64,000 bases of DNA. Source: Bradyrhizobium sp. Tv2a-2 (GTDB taxonomy: Bacteria; Pseudomonadota; Alphaproteobacteria; Rhizobiales; Xanthobacteraceae). The stretch lies in the NCBI RefSeq assembly GCF_000472425.1, contig NZ_AXAI01000013.1, positions 62,168-126,167 on the forward strand. Reading direction: 5' to 3'. Below the pieces are notes generated by a model, which was not told the DNA's origin, did not search any database, and saw only the letters and a list, made by a program, of their open reading frames with translations. Below, one piece after another: positions 34,339-48,222 of this stretch. The stretch's first letter is position 1. Each line of letters opens with the position of its first letter. The translations under genes were made by a program, and so were the position numbers.

Positions 34339-35229
34339 TCAAGCCGCGGCCTTCCGCAAGTGATCCACCAAGAGCTTTGCCGGCCGCGCCAGGCTCTTGA
34401 AGTCGCGGGCGCAGATCACGAGCCGGCGGTTGGCCCAGGAATCCCTGATCCGCACCGTCGTGATCGGCATCGTCCGGGCGCAGCGTTTGGCGGCGGCTTC
34501 CGGCACCACGGCAACCCCGACGTCGGCGGCGACCATCTGGCAGATGGCGTCGAAATCGCGCAACCGTGCGCGGAAATGCAGGCGCATGCCGAGGCGCGCC
34601 GCATGCCGTCCGATATGGACTTGCAGCGCGGTGGCACTGGTCAGCCCGACAAAGGCCTGTTCGCCAGCCTCATGGAAATCGATCTGGCGCCGGCCGGCCA
34701 GCGGCGAGCGCTTGGACGTCACCAGCGTCAGCCGGTCCTCGCCGAAGGTGAAGCGCTCGATATTGTCGGGCAGCGCGTGCTCGGCGGCAAAGCCGAGATC
34801 AGCGGCGCCGTTGGCGATCGCGGTGGCGATATCGGTGCTTTCGCGCTCCTCCACGTCGACGTTGATATCGGGATGATCGCGCAGGAAAGCCGCGAGCGAC
34901 CGCGGCAGATGCTCCGAGAGGCCGGACGTATTGGCAAGCAGGTGCACGCTGGCGCGCACGCCTGAGGCAAAGCGGGCGAGATCGCCGCGCATGGCCTCCA
35001 CATTGTGGATGACGAGGCGGGCATGATCGAGCAGGCTCTCGCCGGCCGCGGTGAGCTCGACGCCGCGGCGGACCCGCTTGAACAGGCTCACGCCGAACGC
35101 CTGCTCCAGTCCCTTGATCCGCTCGCTGGCGGAGGCCAGCGCAAGATGCGCGCGGTCGGCGCCGTGGGTGATGCTGCGGGCGTCCGCCACCGCGATGAAA
35201 AGCTGCAGATCGACCAGATCAAAACGCAT
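34339..35229 (-). CDS. LysR-type transcriptional regulator
   Basis: 296 residues. The N-terminal helix-turn-helix is DLQLFIAVADARSITHGADR followed by SASERIKGLEQAFGVSLFKR, then the linker helix and an effector domain with VAEERESTDIA-like VDVEERESTDIATAIANG. It is convergent with the TctC gene, nine bases apart, and divergent from the TauE/SafE permease with an 87-base gap that holds an inverted repeat. The obvious target is that permease. The effector is unknown. Confidence 0.9.
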   Translation of the reverse strand: MRFDLVDLQLFIAVADARSITHGADRAHLALASASERIKGLEQAFGVSLFKRVRRGVELTAAGESLLDHARLVIHNVEAMRGDLARFASGVRASVHLLANTSGLSEHLPRSLAAFLRDHPDINVDVEERESTDIATAIANGAADLGFAAEHALPDNIERFTFGEDRLTLVTSKRSPLAGRRQIDFHEAGEQAFVGLTSATALQVHIGRHAARLGMRLHFRARLRDFDAICQMVAADVGVAVVPEAAAKRCARTMPITTVRIRDSWANRRLVICARDFKSLARPAKLLVDHLRKAAA

Positions 35230-35243
35230 GCGGCTCTCCTTGC

Positions 35244-35260
35244 CTTCGTTTCATCCGAAG
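35244..35260. promoter_or_regulatory. Putative LysR-binding site (T-N11-A palindrome)
   Basis: CTTCG-N7-CGAAG lies between the LysR gene and the divergent permease and contains the T-N11-A core of LysR sites. It is 15 bases upstream of the LysR start and 57 bases upstream of the permease start. Confidence 0.5.
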
Positions 35261-35316
35261 GCTGTCTCCGTAACCTCCAGATTGTGCCGATAGAGCGGAT
35301 CGGTCAATGTCGCGAC

Positions 35317-36072
35317 ATGCTCGAACCCATGCTGTTTCTGATCGCCGCCGTCTTCCTGCTCGCCGGATTCGTCAAGGGCGTGCTCGGCCTTGGGCTGCCC
35401 ACGGTAGCGATGGGCCTGCTTGTCGTGGCCATGCAGCCGAGCCGGGCGCTCGCCATCGTCATTGCGCCCGCCATCATCACCAATATCTGGCAGACGTTTG
35501 GTGGCCCGTATCTGCGCGACATCCTCAGGCGGCTGTGGCCCTTGATGCTGTGCACCGTGATCGGCAGCCTGATGAGCGCAGGCGCGATGAGCGGGCCCTA
35601 TGCGCGCTACGGTACGATCGCGCTGGGCGCCCTGCTGGTGACCAATGCCGTGATCGGCCTCACCCAGTTTCGCCTGCGCGTGGAACGTCGCAACGAGAAA
35701 TGGGTCGGCGGCCTCGTTGGTTTCGTCACCGGCGTCATTTCGGCTGCGACAGGCGTGCAGGTCATCCCGTCGGTGCCGTTCATCCAGGCCATTGGCATGG
35801 ACAAGGACGAATTGGTGCAGGCGCTGGGCGTGTTCTTCACCGTCGCGACACTGGCGCTCTCCGTCAATGTCAGCGCCTCCGGCCTTCTCAACGCTTCCAC
35901 CGCCATTCACGCGGCGGTCGCGCTCGCCTGCTCCTTCGCCGGCATGTTCTTTGGCCAGATCGTGCGCGCGAGGATGCCGACCGAGGCCTTCCGCCGCTGG
36001 TTCCTGATTGGAATGATCCTGCTCGGGATCTATCTGGCCGGCAGCGCAATCTACGAGCTGGCCGCGCCTTAG
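35317..36072 (+). CDS. TauE/SafE (TSUP) family permease
   Basis: 251 residues from the ATG at 35317 (a second ATG lies four codons in). About eight hydrophobic spans. The first repeat has AGFVKGVLGLGLPTVAMGLL and the second GFVTGVISAATGVQVIPSVPF, the two half-motifs of the TSUP family. These transport sulfite, sulfonates, organosulfur anions or related acids, mostly outward. Control by the divergent LysR gene is likely. Substrate cannot be told. Confidence 0.85.
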   Translation: MLEPMLFLIAAVFLLAGFVKGVLGLGLPTVAMGLLVVAMQPSRALAIVIAPAIITNIWQTFGGPYLRDILRRLWPLMLCTVIGSLMSAGAMSGPYARYGTIALGALLVTNAVIGLTQFRLRVERRNEKWVGGLVGFVTGVISAATGVQVIPSVPFIQAIGMDKDELVQALGVFFTVATLALSVNVSASGLLNASTAIHAAVALACSFAGMFFGQIVRARMPTEAFRRWFLIGMILLGIYLAGSAIYELAAP

Positions 36073-36273
36073 AATCGTTTTCGGGCGAAATGGACCAGTT
36101 GCCGGTACCGCCGGCCTTCGCCCGTAGTTTCGTGTTGCGCAATATCCATTGGTACCAAGGTGCCATACGTTACCGCTTCATCCGGAGGACATCGACGACC
36201 AGATGTTTTATGGATGCTGGTGGCAGCCCGCCGAATCATGGGCAGCCGCCGGTCACTGGAGCGCCCAAGGCCC

Positions 36274-38073
36274 ATGGAGAGACGCCTCGCAGCCATCGTT
36301 TGCGCCGACGTTGCCGGCTACTCGCGCATGATGGGGGCGGACGAGGCGGGAACGCACGCCACCTTCAAGGCCCATCGCGGTGCCATTCATCCGATCATCC
36401 TCAATCACGGCGGCCGCGTCGTCAAAAATACCGGCGACGGCTTCCTGCTGGAGTTTCCGAGCGTCGTCGGGGCGACGGAAGCGTCGATCGCGTTGCAGAG
36501 GCTGATGGCGGAGCGCAACAACCATCTGCCCGCAGATCGCGCCATGCGTTTCCGCCTCGGCCTTCATATGGGCGATGTGATCGCCGACGAGGATGAGGTA
36601 TTCGGCGACGATGTGAACATCGCCGTCCGGCTCGAGCAGGCGGCGCCGCCCGGCGGGATCGCGGTCTCGGCCAAGGCCCATGGCGAGGTCAGCCGGCATC
36701 TCGACATCAGCATGGTCAATGCCGGCAACCATCGCTTCAAGAACATCAGCGACGCGATCGAGGTCTGGACATGGGAGCCGACGGGATCGGAGGAGCGGCG
36801 CCGGGAGCTTCAGGAGATATCGGCGCTGTCGGCCCAATATCGGCTGGCGATCATCGGCGTTCTCCCGTTTGCCAATCTCAGCGACAGCGCGGACGAATAT
36901 TTTGCCGATGGGCTGACGGAGGATCTGATCCATGCGCTGTCGCTGCAATCCTTCTATCGCGTGCTGAGCAGGAACTCGACCTTCCCGTTCAAGGGCAAGA
37001 ATCTCGGCGCGCGCCTGATCGCGCGCGAGATCGACGCCACCTATCTGATCCAGGGCTCGGTTCGCCGCGCCGGCAACAAGATTCGCGTCACCGCCGAGTT
37101 GATCGCGCCCGAGACCGGCGCGCAGCTATGGACCGGCCGCTATGACCGGGACATCGGCGAATTGTTCGCGCTGCAGGACGAGATCACGACCAGCCTGTCG
37201 GCCGCGATCGCGCCCGAGATTTTCCGCGCGGAAGCGTCCGCGCCGGCCCGATCCTCCGCCGCCGACATCTCCGCCTGGGACTGCTTCCTCCGCGGCCTCT
37301 CGCATTATTACCGCCAGACCAAGGCCGACTTCGAAGCCTCGATCGCCTTGTTCAGGGAGGCCATTGCGCTCGATCCTGCGCTCTCGATCGCGCGCGCCTA
37401 TCTCGCCACCATCATGACGCAGGGCGTGCATTTCGGATGGATCAAGAGCACCCGCGAGTTGTGGGACTCGGTGATGGAGCTTGCGCAAGACAGCGTCCGC
37501 CTCGATCCGCGCTCCTCATTCGCCTTCTCGGCTCTGGCCTATCTGCACGCCATGCAAGGGCGCAACGAGGCCGCGCAGGATGCGATCAGGAAGGCCGTCG
37601 CGCTGAACCCCTATGACATGGGCGCCCGCGGCGTTCAGGGCATCTGCCATTTGGTCGAAGGCCAGCACCGCGAGGCGATCGAGCTGTTCTCCATGGCGGT
37701 CCAGCGCGGCAACAGCGATCCCCGCTATCAATGGCCGGCGCTGCTGGCATTCAGCCATTATCTGCTGGGGCATTATGATGCTGCGCTGTCCTGGGCGCGC
37801 GAGGCGCTCTATTCGAATCCCAATCACCTTCAGGTGCTCGCGGTCAGGGCTGCAGCGCAGGCGCAATCCGGGCGTGCCGAGGAGGCAGCAAAGGCCACGG
37901 AAGTGTTGCTGAGCAACCATCCCGGCCTGACCGTCGAGCGGCACTTGCGGAATTTCCAGTGGAAGGACCCGGCCGACATCGCCCACTACCGTGAAGGGCT
38001 GTTGAAGGCCGGCGTGCCCTTTGCGCGTCTGACGCTGGTCGAATCCAATCCGAAACGCGCGGCGGATTCGTAA
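36274..38073 (+). CDS. Class III adenylate/guanylate cyclase with TolB-like and TPR regions
   Basis: About 599 residues from the ATG at 36274, where the domain begins at once; earlier in-frame starts add a poorly conserved leader. The cyclase domain has RRLAAIVCADVAGYSRMM (metal Asp), VVKNTGDGFLLEF (Lys and second Asp) and DDVNIAVRLEQ (Asn and Arg), so it is probably active. From about residue 190 IIGVLPFANLSDSADEYFAD and ATYLIQGSVRRAGNKIRV make a TolB-like/FlgO-type domain, followed by TPR-like helices. The architecture is very common in Bradyrhizobium. It is distinct from the zinc-ribbon cyclase at 26523. Confidence 0.87.
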   Translation: MERRLAAIVCADVAGYSRMMGADEAGTHATFKAHRGAIHPIILNHGGRVVKNTGDGFLLEFPSVVGATEASIALQRLMAERNNHLPADRAMRFRLGLHMGDVIADEDEVFGDDVNIAVRLEQAAPPGGIAVSAKAHGEVSRHLDISMVNAGNHRFKNISDAIEVWTWEPTGSEERRRELQEISALSAQYRLAIIGVLPFANLSDSADEYFADGLTEDLIHALSLQSFYRVLSRNSTFPFKGKNLGARLIAREIDATYLIQGSVRRAGNKIRVTAELIAPETGAQLWTGRYDRDIGELFALQDEITTSLSAAIAPEIFRAEASAPARSSAADISAWDCFLRGLSHYYRQTKADFEASIALFREAIALDPALSIARAYLATIMTQGVHFGWIKSTRELWDSVMELAQDSVRLDPRSSFAFSALAYLHAMQGRNEAAQDAIRKAVALNPYDMGARGVQGICHLVEGQHREAIELFSMAVQRGNSDPRYQWPALLAFSHYLLGHYDAALSWAREALYSNPNHLQVLAVRAAAQAQSGRAEEAAKATEVLLSNHPGLTVERHLRNFQWKDPADIAHYREGLLKAGVPFARLTLVESNPKRAADS

Positions 38074-38086
38074 ACCGCGCGCGCTT

Positions 38087-38731
38087 TCAGCGTGCCTCCA
38101 GCAAGGCGAGGCGTGCACCGAGATAGACGAACATCCCGCCGAGTGCGCGGTTGATCCAGGCCATTGCCTGGCCCGATCGGGCTACGCGGCGCGCGGTCCG
38201 CGCGGCAAACGCAGCGATTCCCACGCACCATAGCGTGCCGTTGAAGATGAAGATCGCGCCAAGCAGAAGGAAGGCGAGCGGCTTGTGCGACGAATCCGCC
38301 GCCACGAACTGCGGCAGAAAGGCCAGGAAAAACAGCGCCACCTTCGGATTGAGCACATTCGTCAATGCGCCTTGCCAGAACACCCGGCGCAGCGAGATGG
38401 TCCCCTCCCCGCTTTGCCTCGTCTCACTTGGCCCAGGGGAACGTTCGCGCGACAGCAGCATCCTGAGGCCGATGAAGCAGAGATAGCCCGCGCCAAGCCA
38501 TTTCACCGCGGTGAACGCCGCCGAGGAGGCGGCAAGCAGCGCCGAAAGCCCGGCCGCGCAGGCGAAGACATGAACGAGGCAGCCGATGCTGATCCCGATC
38601 GCCGCGGCCGAGCCGCCCCGCCAGCCGAGCTGGGCGCTACGCCCGACGATATAGGCCGTATCGGGCCCCGGCGTGATGTTGAGCAGCAGGCCGGAGACGA
38701 TGAACAGCGGGAGATCATGGATGCCGAGCAT
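38087..38731 (-). CDS. LysE/RhtB family exporter
   Basis: 214 residues, six hydrophobic spans. The N-terminal LPLFIVSGLLLNITPGPDTA carries the NITPGPD signature of the family. The middle has WQGALTNVLNPKVALFFLAF, the second conserved motif. It should export an amino acid or a related metabolite, such as lysine, homoserine or threonine, across the inner membrane. It ends 14 bases from the cyclase stop (convergent) and lies six bases downstream of the lysophospholipase-like gene, so it is likely the second gene of that unit. Confidence 0.88.
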   Translation of the reverse strand: MLGIHDLPLFIVSGLLLNITPGPDTAYIVGRSAQLGWRGGSAAAIGISIGCLVHVFACAAGLSALLAASSAAFTAVKWLGAGYLCFIGLRMLLSRERSPGPSETRQSGEGTISLRRVFWQGALTNVLNPKVALFFLAFLPQFVAADSSHKPLAFLLLGAIFIFNGTLWCVGIAAFAARTARRVARSGQAMAWINRALGGMFVYLGARLALLEAR

Positions 38732-38737
38732 GGCGTT

Positions 38738-39685
38738 TCACCCGAACAGCGGCGTACCCGGTACGAAGGCGTCGAATGCGGCCCAGAACTGCGAGCGGTA
38801 GCGGTCCTGCTCCTGCAGGATCTCGTGCTTGGAGCCGGCGATCACCAGATGCGAGCCCGCGCGCAGATGATAGGCGAACTCCTCGATTGCCGCGGTCGAC
38901 ACGATGGTGTCGCTGGAGGCCGCCAGCATCAGGATCGGCTGGCGGATCCGCGAGGGGTAATCATGGGAACGAAACGTCATCATCGCGCGGAAGGCCGCAT
39001 CGGTCCAGGCGATGGTCGGCGAGGCGATGCCGAGCGTCGGGTCCTCCTCCAGGATCGCGGCATTGCGGGCGTAGCGCACGGGATCGCTGGTCAGGGGATT
39101 GTTGATGAATGAATTGGTCCCGGTCAGCCGATCGCTGCCGCCGATAACATAGCTCCCGCCCCGGCCCAGATATCTCAGCGTCCGCACCAGCGTACGCACC
39201 GGCAACGAGGTGGTACGGCCCGGCAGGTCGATCATCGGCGCCGAGAGAACGATGCGGTCGAACCAGCGCTTGCCGGCATGCGCAATACGAAGCAGCACCG
39301 CGCCGCCCATGGAATGGGCGAGTGCAAAATGCGGCGGCGGGCAGTCCGGCAACACCACCTGCTGTACAAAGGTTTCGGCGTCGACCTCGTAATCGGTGAA
39401 ATCGCGCACGAAGCCCTTGCGCGGATCGCGCAAGCGCCGCGAGGAATGGCCCTGCCCGCGCCAGTCGATCATCGCAACCGCAAAGCCGCGGTCGCGCAGG
39501 TCACGCACGGTCTCGAAATATTTCTCGATCTGCTCGCTGCGCCCGGTGAAAACGCAGACCGTGCCTTTGCGGCCGGCCGGCGGCGCCCAGCGCGCAAAGC
39601 GCAGCTCCGCGCCGTCGGGCGTCTTGATGGTGCCGCTGACAACGTCTTCCGGAACGGGATTGGAGGGGATCGAGACCAGCGTCAT
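38738..39685 (-). CDS. Alpha/beta hydrolase, lysophospholipase (PldB/monoglyceride lipase) type
   Basis: 315 residues. FTGRSEQIEKYFETV starts the fold; MIDWRGQGHSSRRL is the family's DxRGHGxS-like region; the nucleophile elbow is ALAHSMGGAVL; the later MLAASSDTIVS and SHLVIAGSKHEI supply the Asp and His of the triad. This is the serine-aminopeptidase/Hydrolase_4 (PF12146) group, probably a lysophospholipase or monoacylglycerol lipase at the membrane. Translation starts near the repeat-free promoter region at 39686-39928. Confidence 0.86.
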   Translation of the reverse strand: MTLVSIPSNPVPEDVVSGTIKTPDGAELRFARWAPPAGRKGTVCVFTGRSEQIEKYFETVRDLRDRGFAVAMIDWRGQGHSSRRLRDPRKGFVRDFTDYEVDAETFVQQVVLPDCPPPHFALAHSMGGAVLLRIAHAGKRWFDRIVLSAPMIDLPGRTTSLPVRTLVRTLRYLGRGGSYVIGGSDRLTGTNSFINNPLTSDPVRYARNAAILEEDPTLGIASPTIAWTDAAFRAMMTFRSHDYPSRIRQPILMLAASSDTIVSTAAIEEFAYHLRAGSHLVIAGSKHEILQEQDRYRSQFWAAFDAFVPGTPLFG

Positions 39686-39928
39686 TTGAGATTGGCTATG
39701 GGCGGTTTGCGGGTGGGAGAAGAGTGCAGGAAATCAAGGGTGCGCGGCGCTGCGGGAGGCAAAAAAGGGAGCCGATCGCGCCCCTTGAAGCGAGTTCGAG
39801 TCTTCCCATATCACCTTCGTGCAGGCCGCTACCAGTGCTTCGGAACTCCCGAGGCGCCAGGCTGCACAACTAGAGCCCGGCCCGATGGCGGGCGGGTTGA
39901 ATGCAACAGTCGCTCAATGGAGGACTCC

Positions 39929-40396
39929 ATGCGCACCTACGATCTCACGCCCTTTTACCGTTCCACCGTCGGCTTCGACCGCCTGTTTTCCCTGCTCGAC
40001 CAGGCAACCGCGGACGGCAGCCCCGGCTATCCACCCTACAATATCGAGCGCACCGGCGATAACGCCTACCGCATCAGTGTCGCGGTCTCCGGCTTTGGCA
40101 AGGACGAGCTTTCCATCGTCTCCAAGGAGAACACGCTGACCATCAAGGGCGAGAAAGTCGCGAACGAGAACAACAAGCCCCAGGCCGAAGTGCTGTACCG
40201 CGGCATCGCCGCGCGCGCCTTCGAGCGTGTCTTTCAGCTCGCCGATTTCGTGGTGGTGAAGAACGCCTCACTCGAGAATGGGCTGCTCCATGTCGACCTC
40301 GTACGCGAGATTCCCGAGGCCAAGAAGCCCCGGCAGATTCCGATCGGTGGCAGCGCACAGTCCGCGCAAGTGACCAACGAGAAGGCAGCCGCCTGA
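39929..40396 (+). CDS. Small heat-shock protein (Hsp20)
   Basis: 155 residues from the ATG at 39929, with GGAGGA four bases before it; MEDS at 39917 is a less likely start because it would contain that site. The alpha-crystallin domain shows YNIERTGDNAYRISVAVSGF, ENTLTIKGEK and YRGIAARAFERVFQLADFV, ending in a C-terminal IPI motif (PRQIPIGG) used for oligomer assembly. Class A Hsp20 of Bradyrhizobium look like this and hold unfolding proteins in the cytosol. Many are controlled by ROSE RNA thermometers; I could not confirm one in the upstream 240 bases. Confidence 0.92.
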   Translation: MRTYDLTPFYRSTVGFDRLFSLLDQATADGSPGYPPYNIERTGDNAYRISVAVSGFGKDELSIVSKENTLTIKGEKVANENNKPQAEVLYRGIAARAFERVFQLADFVVVKNASLENGLLHVDLVREIPEAKKPRQIPIGGSAQSAQVTNEKAAA

Positions 40397-40422
40397 TCCG
40401 GTGAAATTCAGTTGAATGCGAA

Positions 40423-40449
40423 ACGCCCCGGGAAACCGGGGCGTTTTTT
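40423..40449 (+). terminator. Rho-independent terminator of hsp20
   Basis: ACGCCCCGG-GAAA-CCGGGGCGT, a nine-bp stem with a GNRA tetraloop, followed by five T residues. It starts 26 bases after the hsp20 stop. Confidence 0.9.
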
Positions 40450-40463
40450 GTGGCCTTGCACTG

Positions 40464-40530
40464 CGTCACTCCGGGGCGTCGCGCCAGCAACCAACCCGCA
40501 ATCTCGCAGCCCACAACTTCTGGAATGACG
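40464..40530. repeat. Palindromic repeat (attccgg family, degenerate)
   Basis: From gtcactccgggg to cttctggaatgac, between hsp20 and the convergent exported-protein gene. Degenerate relative of the copy at 46458. Confidence 0.55.
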
Positions 40531-40545
40531 CTCCTTTGGGGCCAG

Positions 40546-41271
40546 CTACTCTAACCCCTGTACCGCCGGCATGTTCTGGGTTGGCCTGATCGCGGGCGGT
40601 GGCGGTTTGACCTCGCCGACCGTGCCGCTCGTGGGCGGCGGCGGCGCGGCTGCGCTCACCTGGGGCGGGGACGTGGCGGCGGCCGTCTGTGCCGGCTTCG
40701 GCGCCGGCAATGGAACCGCACGGCTGGCGACATGGGGAATGGGGGCCGGCGGGCGTGGTACGCCGCGCACCGCGATCGGCGGCGGCAGTGCGGCCTGCGC
40801 CCCGTAGACGCCGGTCAACTCGGAATCGTGGGTTCTGCCCATCCAATAAGAAGCCGGTGTGAAGCGAATGATTCGCCCATTGCGACCATCGATCAGGAGC
40901 CGGCCATCCTCGCCGTCCGGATCCATGGCGGAAATCTCGTAAGCGTAGCCTTGCCGGCGCGGGATTCCGAGCGGCAGGAAGCCGTTGTCGCGCAACACCG
41001 CATAGACCTCATGCAACGGCATCAGCGCGGGCTCGTAGCCGTAAGGTGCGCCCCGCGGCGCGTAGTAGGCTGGCGGCGGTGCACCGTAGGGGGGCGGCGG
41101 AGCAGCGTAAGGCGGCGGGGCCGGGGGCACGCCGCCATAAGGCTCATCGAAATCAGACACAGCCTGGTAGGGCGACTGTACTGCGCCGTGTGGCGCCAGC
41201 ATTTGCGCATTGGCCGACCACGCCGCGAGGACCAATCCGGCCGAGACGGCACACCCTGCGAGCAGCTTCAT
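40546..41271 (-). CDS. Exported proline-rich protein
   Basis: 241 residues. A signal peptide (AVSAGLVLAAWSANAQ) is followed by a Pro/Tyr-rich low-complexity segment (PPAPPPYAAPPPPYGAPPPA), then a small conserved-looking domain with YAVLRDNGFLPLGIPRR, YEISAMDPDGEDGRLLIDGR and IIRFTPASY, and a second Pro/Ala-rich tail. The domain resembles a pepSY-like or YpeB-like repeat, seen in many rhizobial exported proteins; I cannot name it with certainty. Likely periplasmic. Confidence 0.72.
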   Translation of the reverse strand: MKLLAGCAVSAGLVLAAWSANAQMLAPHGAVQSPYQAVSDFDEPYGGVPPAPPPYAAPPPPYGAPPPAYYAPRGAPYGYEPALMPLHEVYAVLRDNGFLPLGIPRRQGYAYEISAMDPDGEDGRLLIDGRNGRIIRFTPASYWMGRTHDSELTGVYGAQAALPPPIAVRGVPRPPAPIPHVASRAVPLPAPKPAQTAAATSPPQVSAAAPPPPTSGTVGEVKPPPPAIRPTQNMPAVQGLE

Positions 41272-41713
41272 TTACTCTCTTGCTCCACTTGAGCCCCAGT
41301 CAGCCCCTAGGGTTGAGGGTCATCGGGGATTTCGGCAGTCCTTTGGCCGGATCGCGGCGCGTTTGCTTCAAATCCGGGGCGCGCCGGAAATGTTGACCTG
41401 CGCTCACGTCAGGCGAGCGGCGACTTTCACGCGCTTGTGTGATAGGAAAAAGTTTGGCATGGTCGGTGTTAGGACAGTCTCACTGTCTTAAATTTTGGGG
41501 CAATCCCGGCACGGGGATTGCAACGAAGATCCGGCGCTTTTACGCCGGGAAAAGTGCAGGCACGGCCGTTCAAAGGGGACGCTGAACGGGACGCCTGAAA
41601 GCGAAAAAATCCGGCTCGCGGAGGACGAGCGGTGGCCCTTCCTGGGGTGCCGCGGGACGCCAAAGGTGCGCCGGACGGTGAGCCACCGCACGAGCCGGAC
41701 TGAGAGGATCAAG
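41272..41713. other. Intergenic region carrying the gltB promoter
   Basis: No gene recognised. The frame of gltB stays open back to 41495, but those codons are low quality and I treat them as leader. The stretch contains the inverted repeat at 41473-41487 followed by an AT-rich TTAAATTTTGG. Confidence 0.5.
41473..41487. promoter_or_regulatory. Inverted repeat upstream of gltB, possible operator
   Basis: GACAGT-CTC-ACTGTC, a perfect six-base inverted repeat with a three-base spacer, 227 bases upstream of gltB and followed by an AT-rich stretch. No known factor is assigned. Confidence 0.35.
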
Positions 41714-46447
<4,734 letters not shown>

Positions 46448-46457
46448 TTTCAACGGC

Positions 46458-46545
46458 GTCATTCCGGGGCGCGAAGCGAACCCGGAATCTCGCAACATAA
46501 TCTCCAGATTCCGGGTCTGCGCTCGACCGCGCATCCCGGAACGAC
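46458..46545. repeat. Palindromic repeat between gltB and gltD
   Basis: From gtcattccggggcgcgaa to cccggaacgac, with accccggaatct / agattccggg inside. It separates gltB from gltD by 129 bases; the two are still likely to be co-transcribed and the hairpin may set their ratio. Confidence 0.75.
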
Positions 46546-46576
46546 CGAAAAAATAGGCGCAGGGGTTTTTGGGTTA

Positions 46577-48031
46577 ATGGGCAAGGTCACGGGTTTTCTG
46601 GAAGTCGAGCGGCACGATCGCAAGTACACGCCGGTCGTCGAGCGCATCAAGCACTACAACGAATTCGTCATTCCCCTGACGGAGAAGGAAGTGCGCGACC
46701 AGGCCGCGCGCTGCATGAATTGCGGCATCCCCTATTGCCACGGCACCGGCTCGGTCGCACCGGGCACACCGGGCTGCCCGGTCAACAACCAGATCCCAGA
46801 CTGGAACGATCTGGTCTACCAGGGCAACTGGGAAGAGGCCGCGCGCAACCTGCACTCCACCAACAACTTCCCTGAGTTCACCGGCCGGATCTGCCCCGCT
46901 CCCTGCGAGGCCTCCTGCACGCTCAACATCGACGACAACCCCGTCACCATCAAGACCATCGAATGCGCGATCGTCGATCGCGCCTGGGAGAGCGGCTGGA
47001 TCAAGCCGGAGCTGCCGGCGGTCAAGACCGGCAAGAAGGTCGCCGTGATCGGCTCCGGCCCGGCGGGCCTCGCCTGCGCGCAGCAGCTCGCGCGCGCCGG
47101 CCACGAGGTGCATGTGTTCGAGAAGTACGCCAAGGCCGGCGGCTTGCTGCGCTATGGCATTCCCGACTTCAAGATGGAGAAGCACTATATCGACCGCCGC
47201 ATCGTGCAGATGGAAGGCGAAGGCGTGGTGTTCCACTATGGCGCCCATGTCGGCGGCAGCGGCGATGGCGCGGTCGATCCGCGGGCGATGCTCAACGACT
47301 ATGACGCGCTGGCGCTAACCGGCGGCGCGGAAGCCCCGCGCGACCTGCCCATCCCCGGTCGCGACCTCGCCGGCATCCATTACGCAATGGACTTCCTGCC
47401 GCAGCAGAACCGCCGCGTCGGCAAGGAGCCGGTCACCGGCACCGACATTTTCGCCACCGATAAGCATGTGGTGGTCATCGGCGGCGGCGACACCGGAAGC
47501 GACTGTATCGGCACCTCGTTCCGGCAGGGCGCCAAGTCCGTCACCCAGCTCGAGATCATGCCGGCGCCGCCCGAGCGGGAGAACAAGGGCCTGACCTGGC
47601 CGAACTGGCCGCTGAAGATGCGGACCTCGTCGAGCCAGGCGGAAGGCGCCGCGCGCGACTACGCCGTGCTCACGCAGAGCTTCTCCGGCACCGAGGGCAA
47701 GGTAGCCAAGCTGCATTGCGTGCGCGTTGACGACAAGTTCAAGCCGGTGCCGGGCACCGAGTTCGAGCTCGAGGCCGAGCTCATCCTGCTCGCCATGGGT
47801 TTTGTGCATCCCGTGCACGAGGGCCTGCTGAAGCTCCTGGGCGTCGAACTCGACCAGCGCGGCAATGTCCGCGCCAACACCTCGGACTACCAGACCTCGC
47901 GCCCCAACGTGTTCTCGGCGGGCGACATGCGGCGCGGCCAGTCGCTGGTCGTCTGGGCGATCCGCGAGGGCCGTCTCTGCGCTCAGGCCATCGACCGCTT
48001 CCTCACGGGCCGGACGGATCTGCCGCGGTAA
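46577..48031 (+). CDS. gltD: Glutamate synthase small subunit
   Basis: 484 residues. N-terminal 4Fe-4S cysteines lie in [28 protein letters not shown] and [11 protein letters not shown]. The FAD site is [15 protein letters not shown], the NADPH site [16 protein letters not shown], and the C-terminal FAD-binding [14 protein letters not shown] follows. It passes electrons from NADPH to the FMN of GltB. The start [17 protein letters not shown] is conserved in the family. It is separated from gltB by a palindromic repeat. Confidence 0.96.
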   Translation: MGKVTGFLEVERHDRKYTPVVERIKHYNEFVIPLTEKEVRDQAARCMNCGIPYCHGTGSVAPGTPGCPVNNQIPDWNDLVYQGNWEEAARNLHSTNNFPEFTGRICPAPCEASCTLNIDDNPVTIKTIECAIVDRAWESGWIKPELPAVKTGKKVAVIGSGPAGLACAQQLARAGHEVHVFEKYAKAGGLLRYGIPDFKMEKHYIDRRIVQMEGEGVVFHYGAHVGGSGDGAVDPRAMLNDYDALALTGGAEAPRDLPIPGRDLAGIHYAMDFLPQQNRRVGKEPVTGTDIFATDKHVVVIGGGDTGSDCIGTSFRQGAKSVTQLEIMPAPPERENKGLTWPNWPLKMRTSSSQAEGAARDYAVLTQSFSGTEGKVAKLHCVRVDDKFKPVPGTEFELEAELILLAMGFVHPVHEGLLKLLGVELDQRGNVRANTSDYQTSRPNVFSAGDMRRGQSLVVWAIREGRLCAQAIDRFLTGRTDLPR

Positions 48032-48056
48032 AGGCCGCGGCCGCCACACGATGATC

Positions 48057-48195
48057 GTCGTCACCCGCGAAGACGGGTGACCCCGGTATTCGAGAGACCT
48101 GATTGATAGACGGCTGAGCCGCGGCGCACTGGATGTCCCGCCGGAGCCTGACATCGGACCGCGCATCACGCCGGCCCGGTGGCGGGCATCACGAC
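48057..48195. repeat. Degenerate intergenic repeat after gltD
   Basis: gtcacccgcgaagacgggtgac forms a hairpin and is followed by a ggtattcgagagacc segment familiar from Bradyrhizobium intergenic repeats. It could help terminate the glt transcript. Confidence 0.4.
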
Positions 48196-48222
48196 TGACC
48201 GGAGCGCCCTCGCCCATGCCTC

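Noticed and set aside
39686-39928. A ROSE RNA thermometer before hsp20
   Set aside because: Expected from Bradyrhizobium hsp20 genes, but I could not find a convincing stem that pairs with the GGAGGA before 39929. An RNA-folding run or the ROSE model would decide.
41495-41713. A longer gltB start at 41495
   Set aside because: The 73 extra codons are Arg-rich and lie upstream of a good GAGGA-ATG at 41714. The cleaved propeptide length of about 47 residues from 41714 fits the family.
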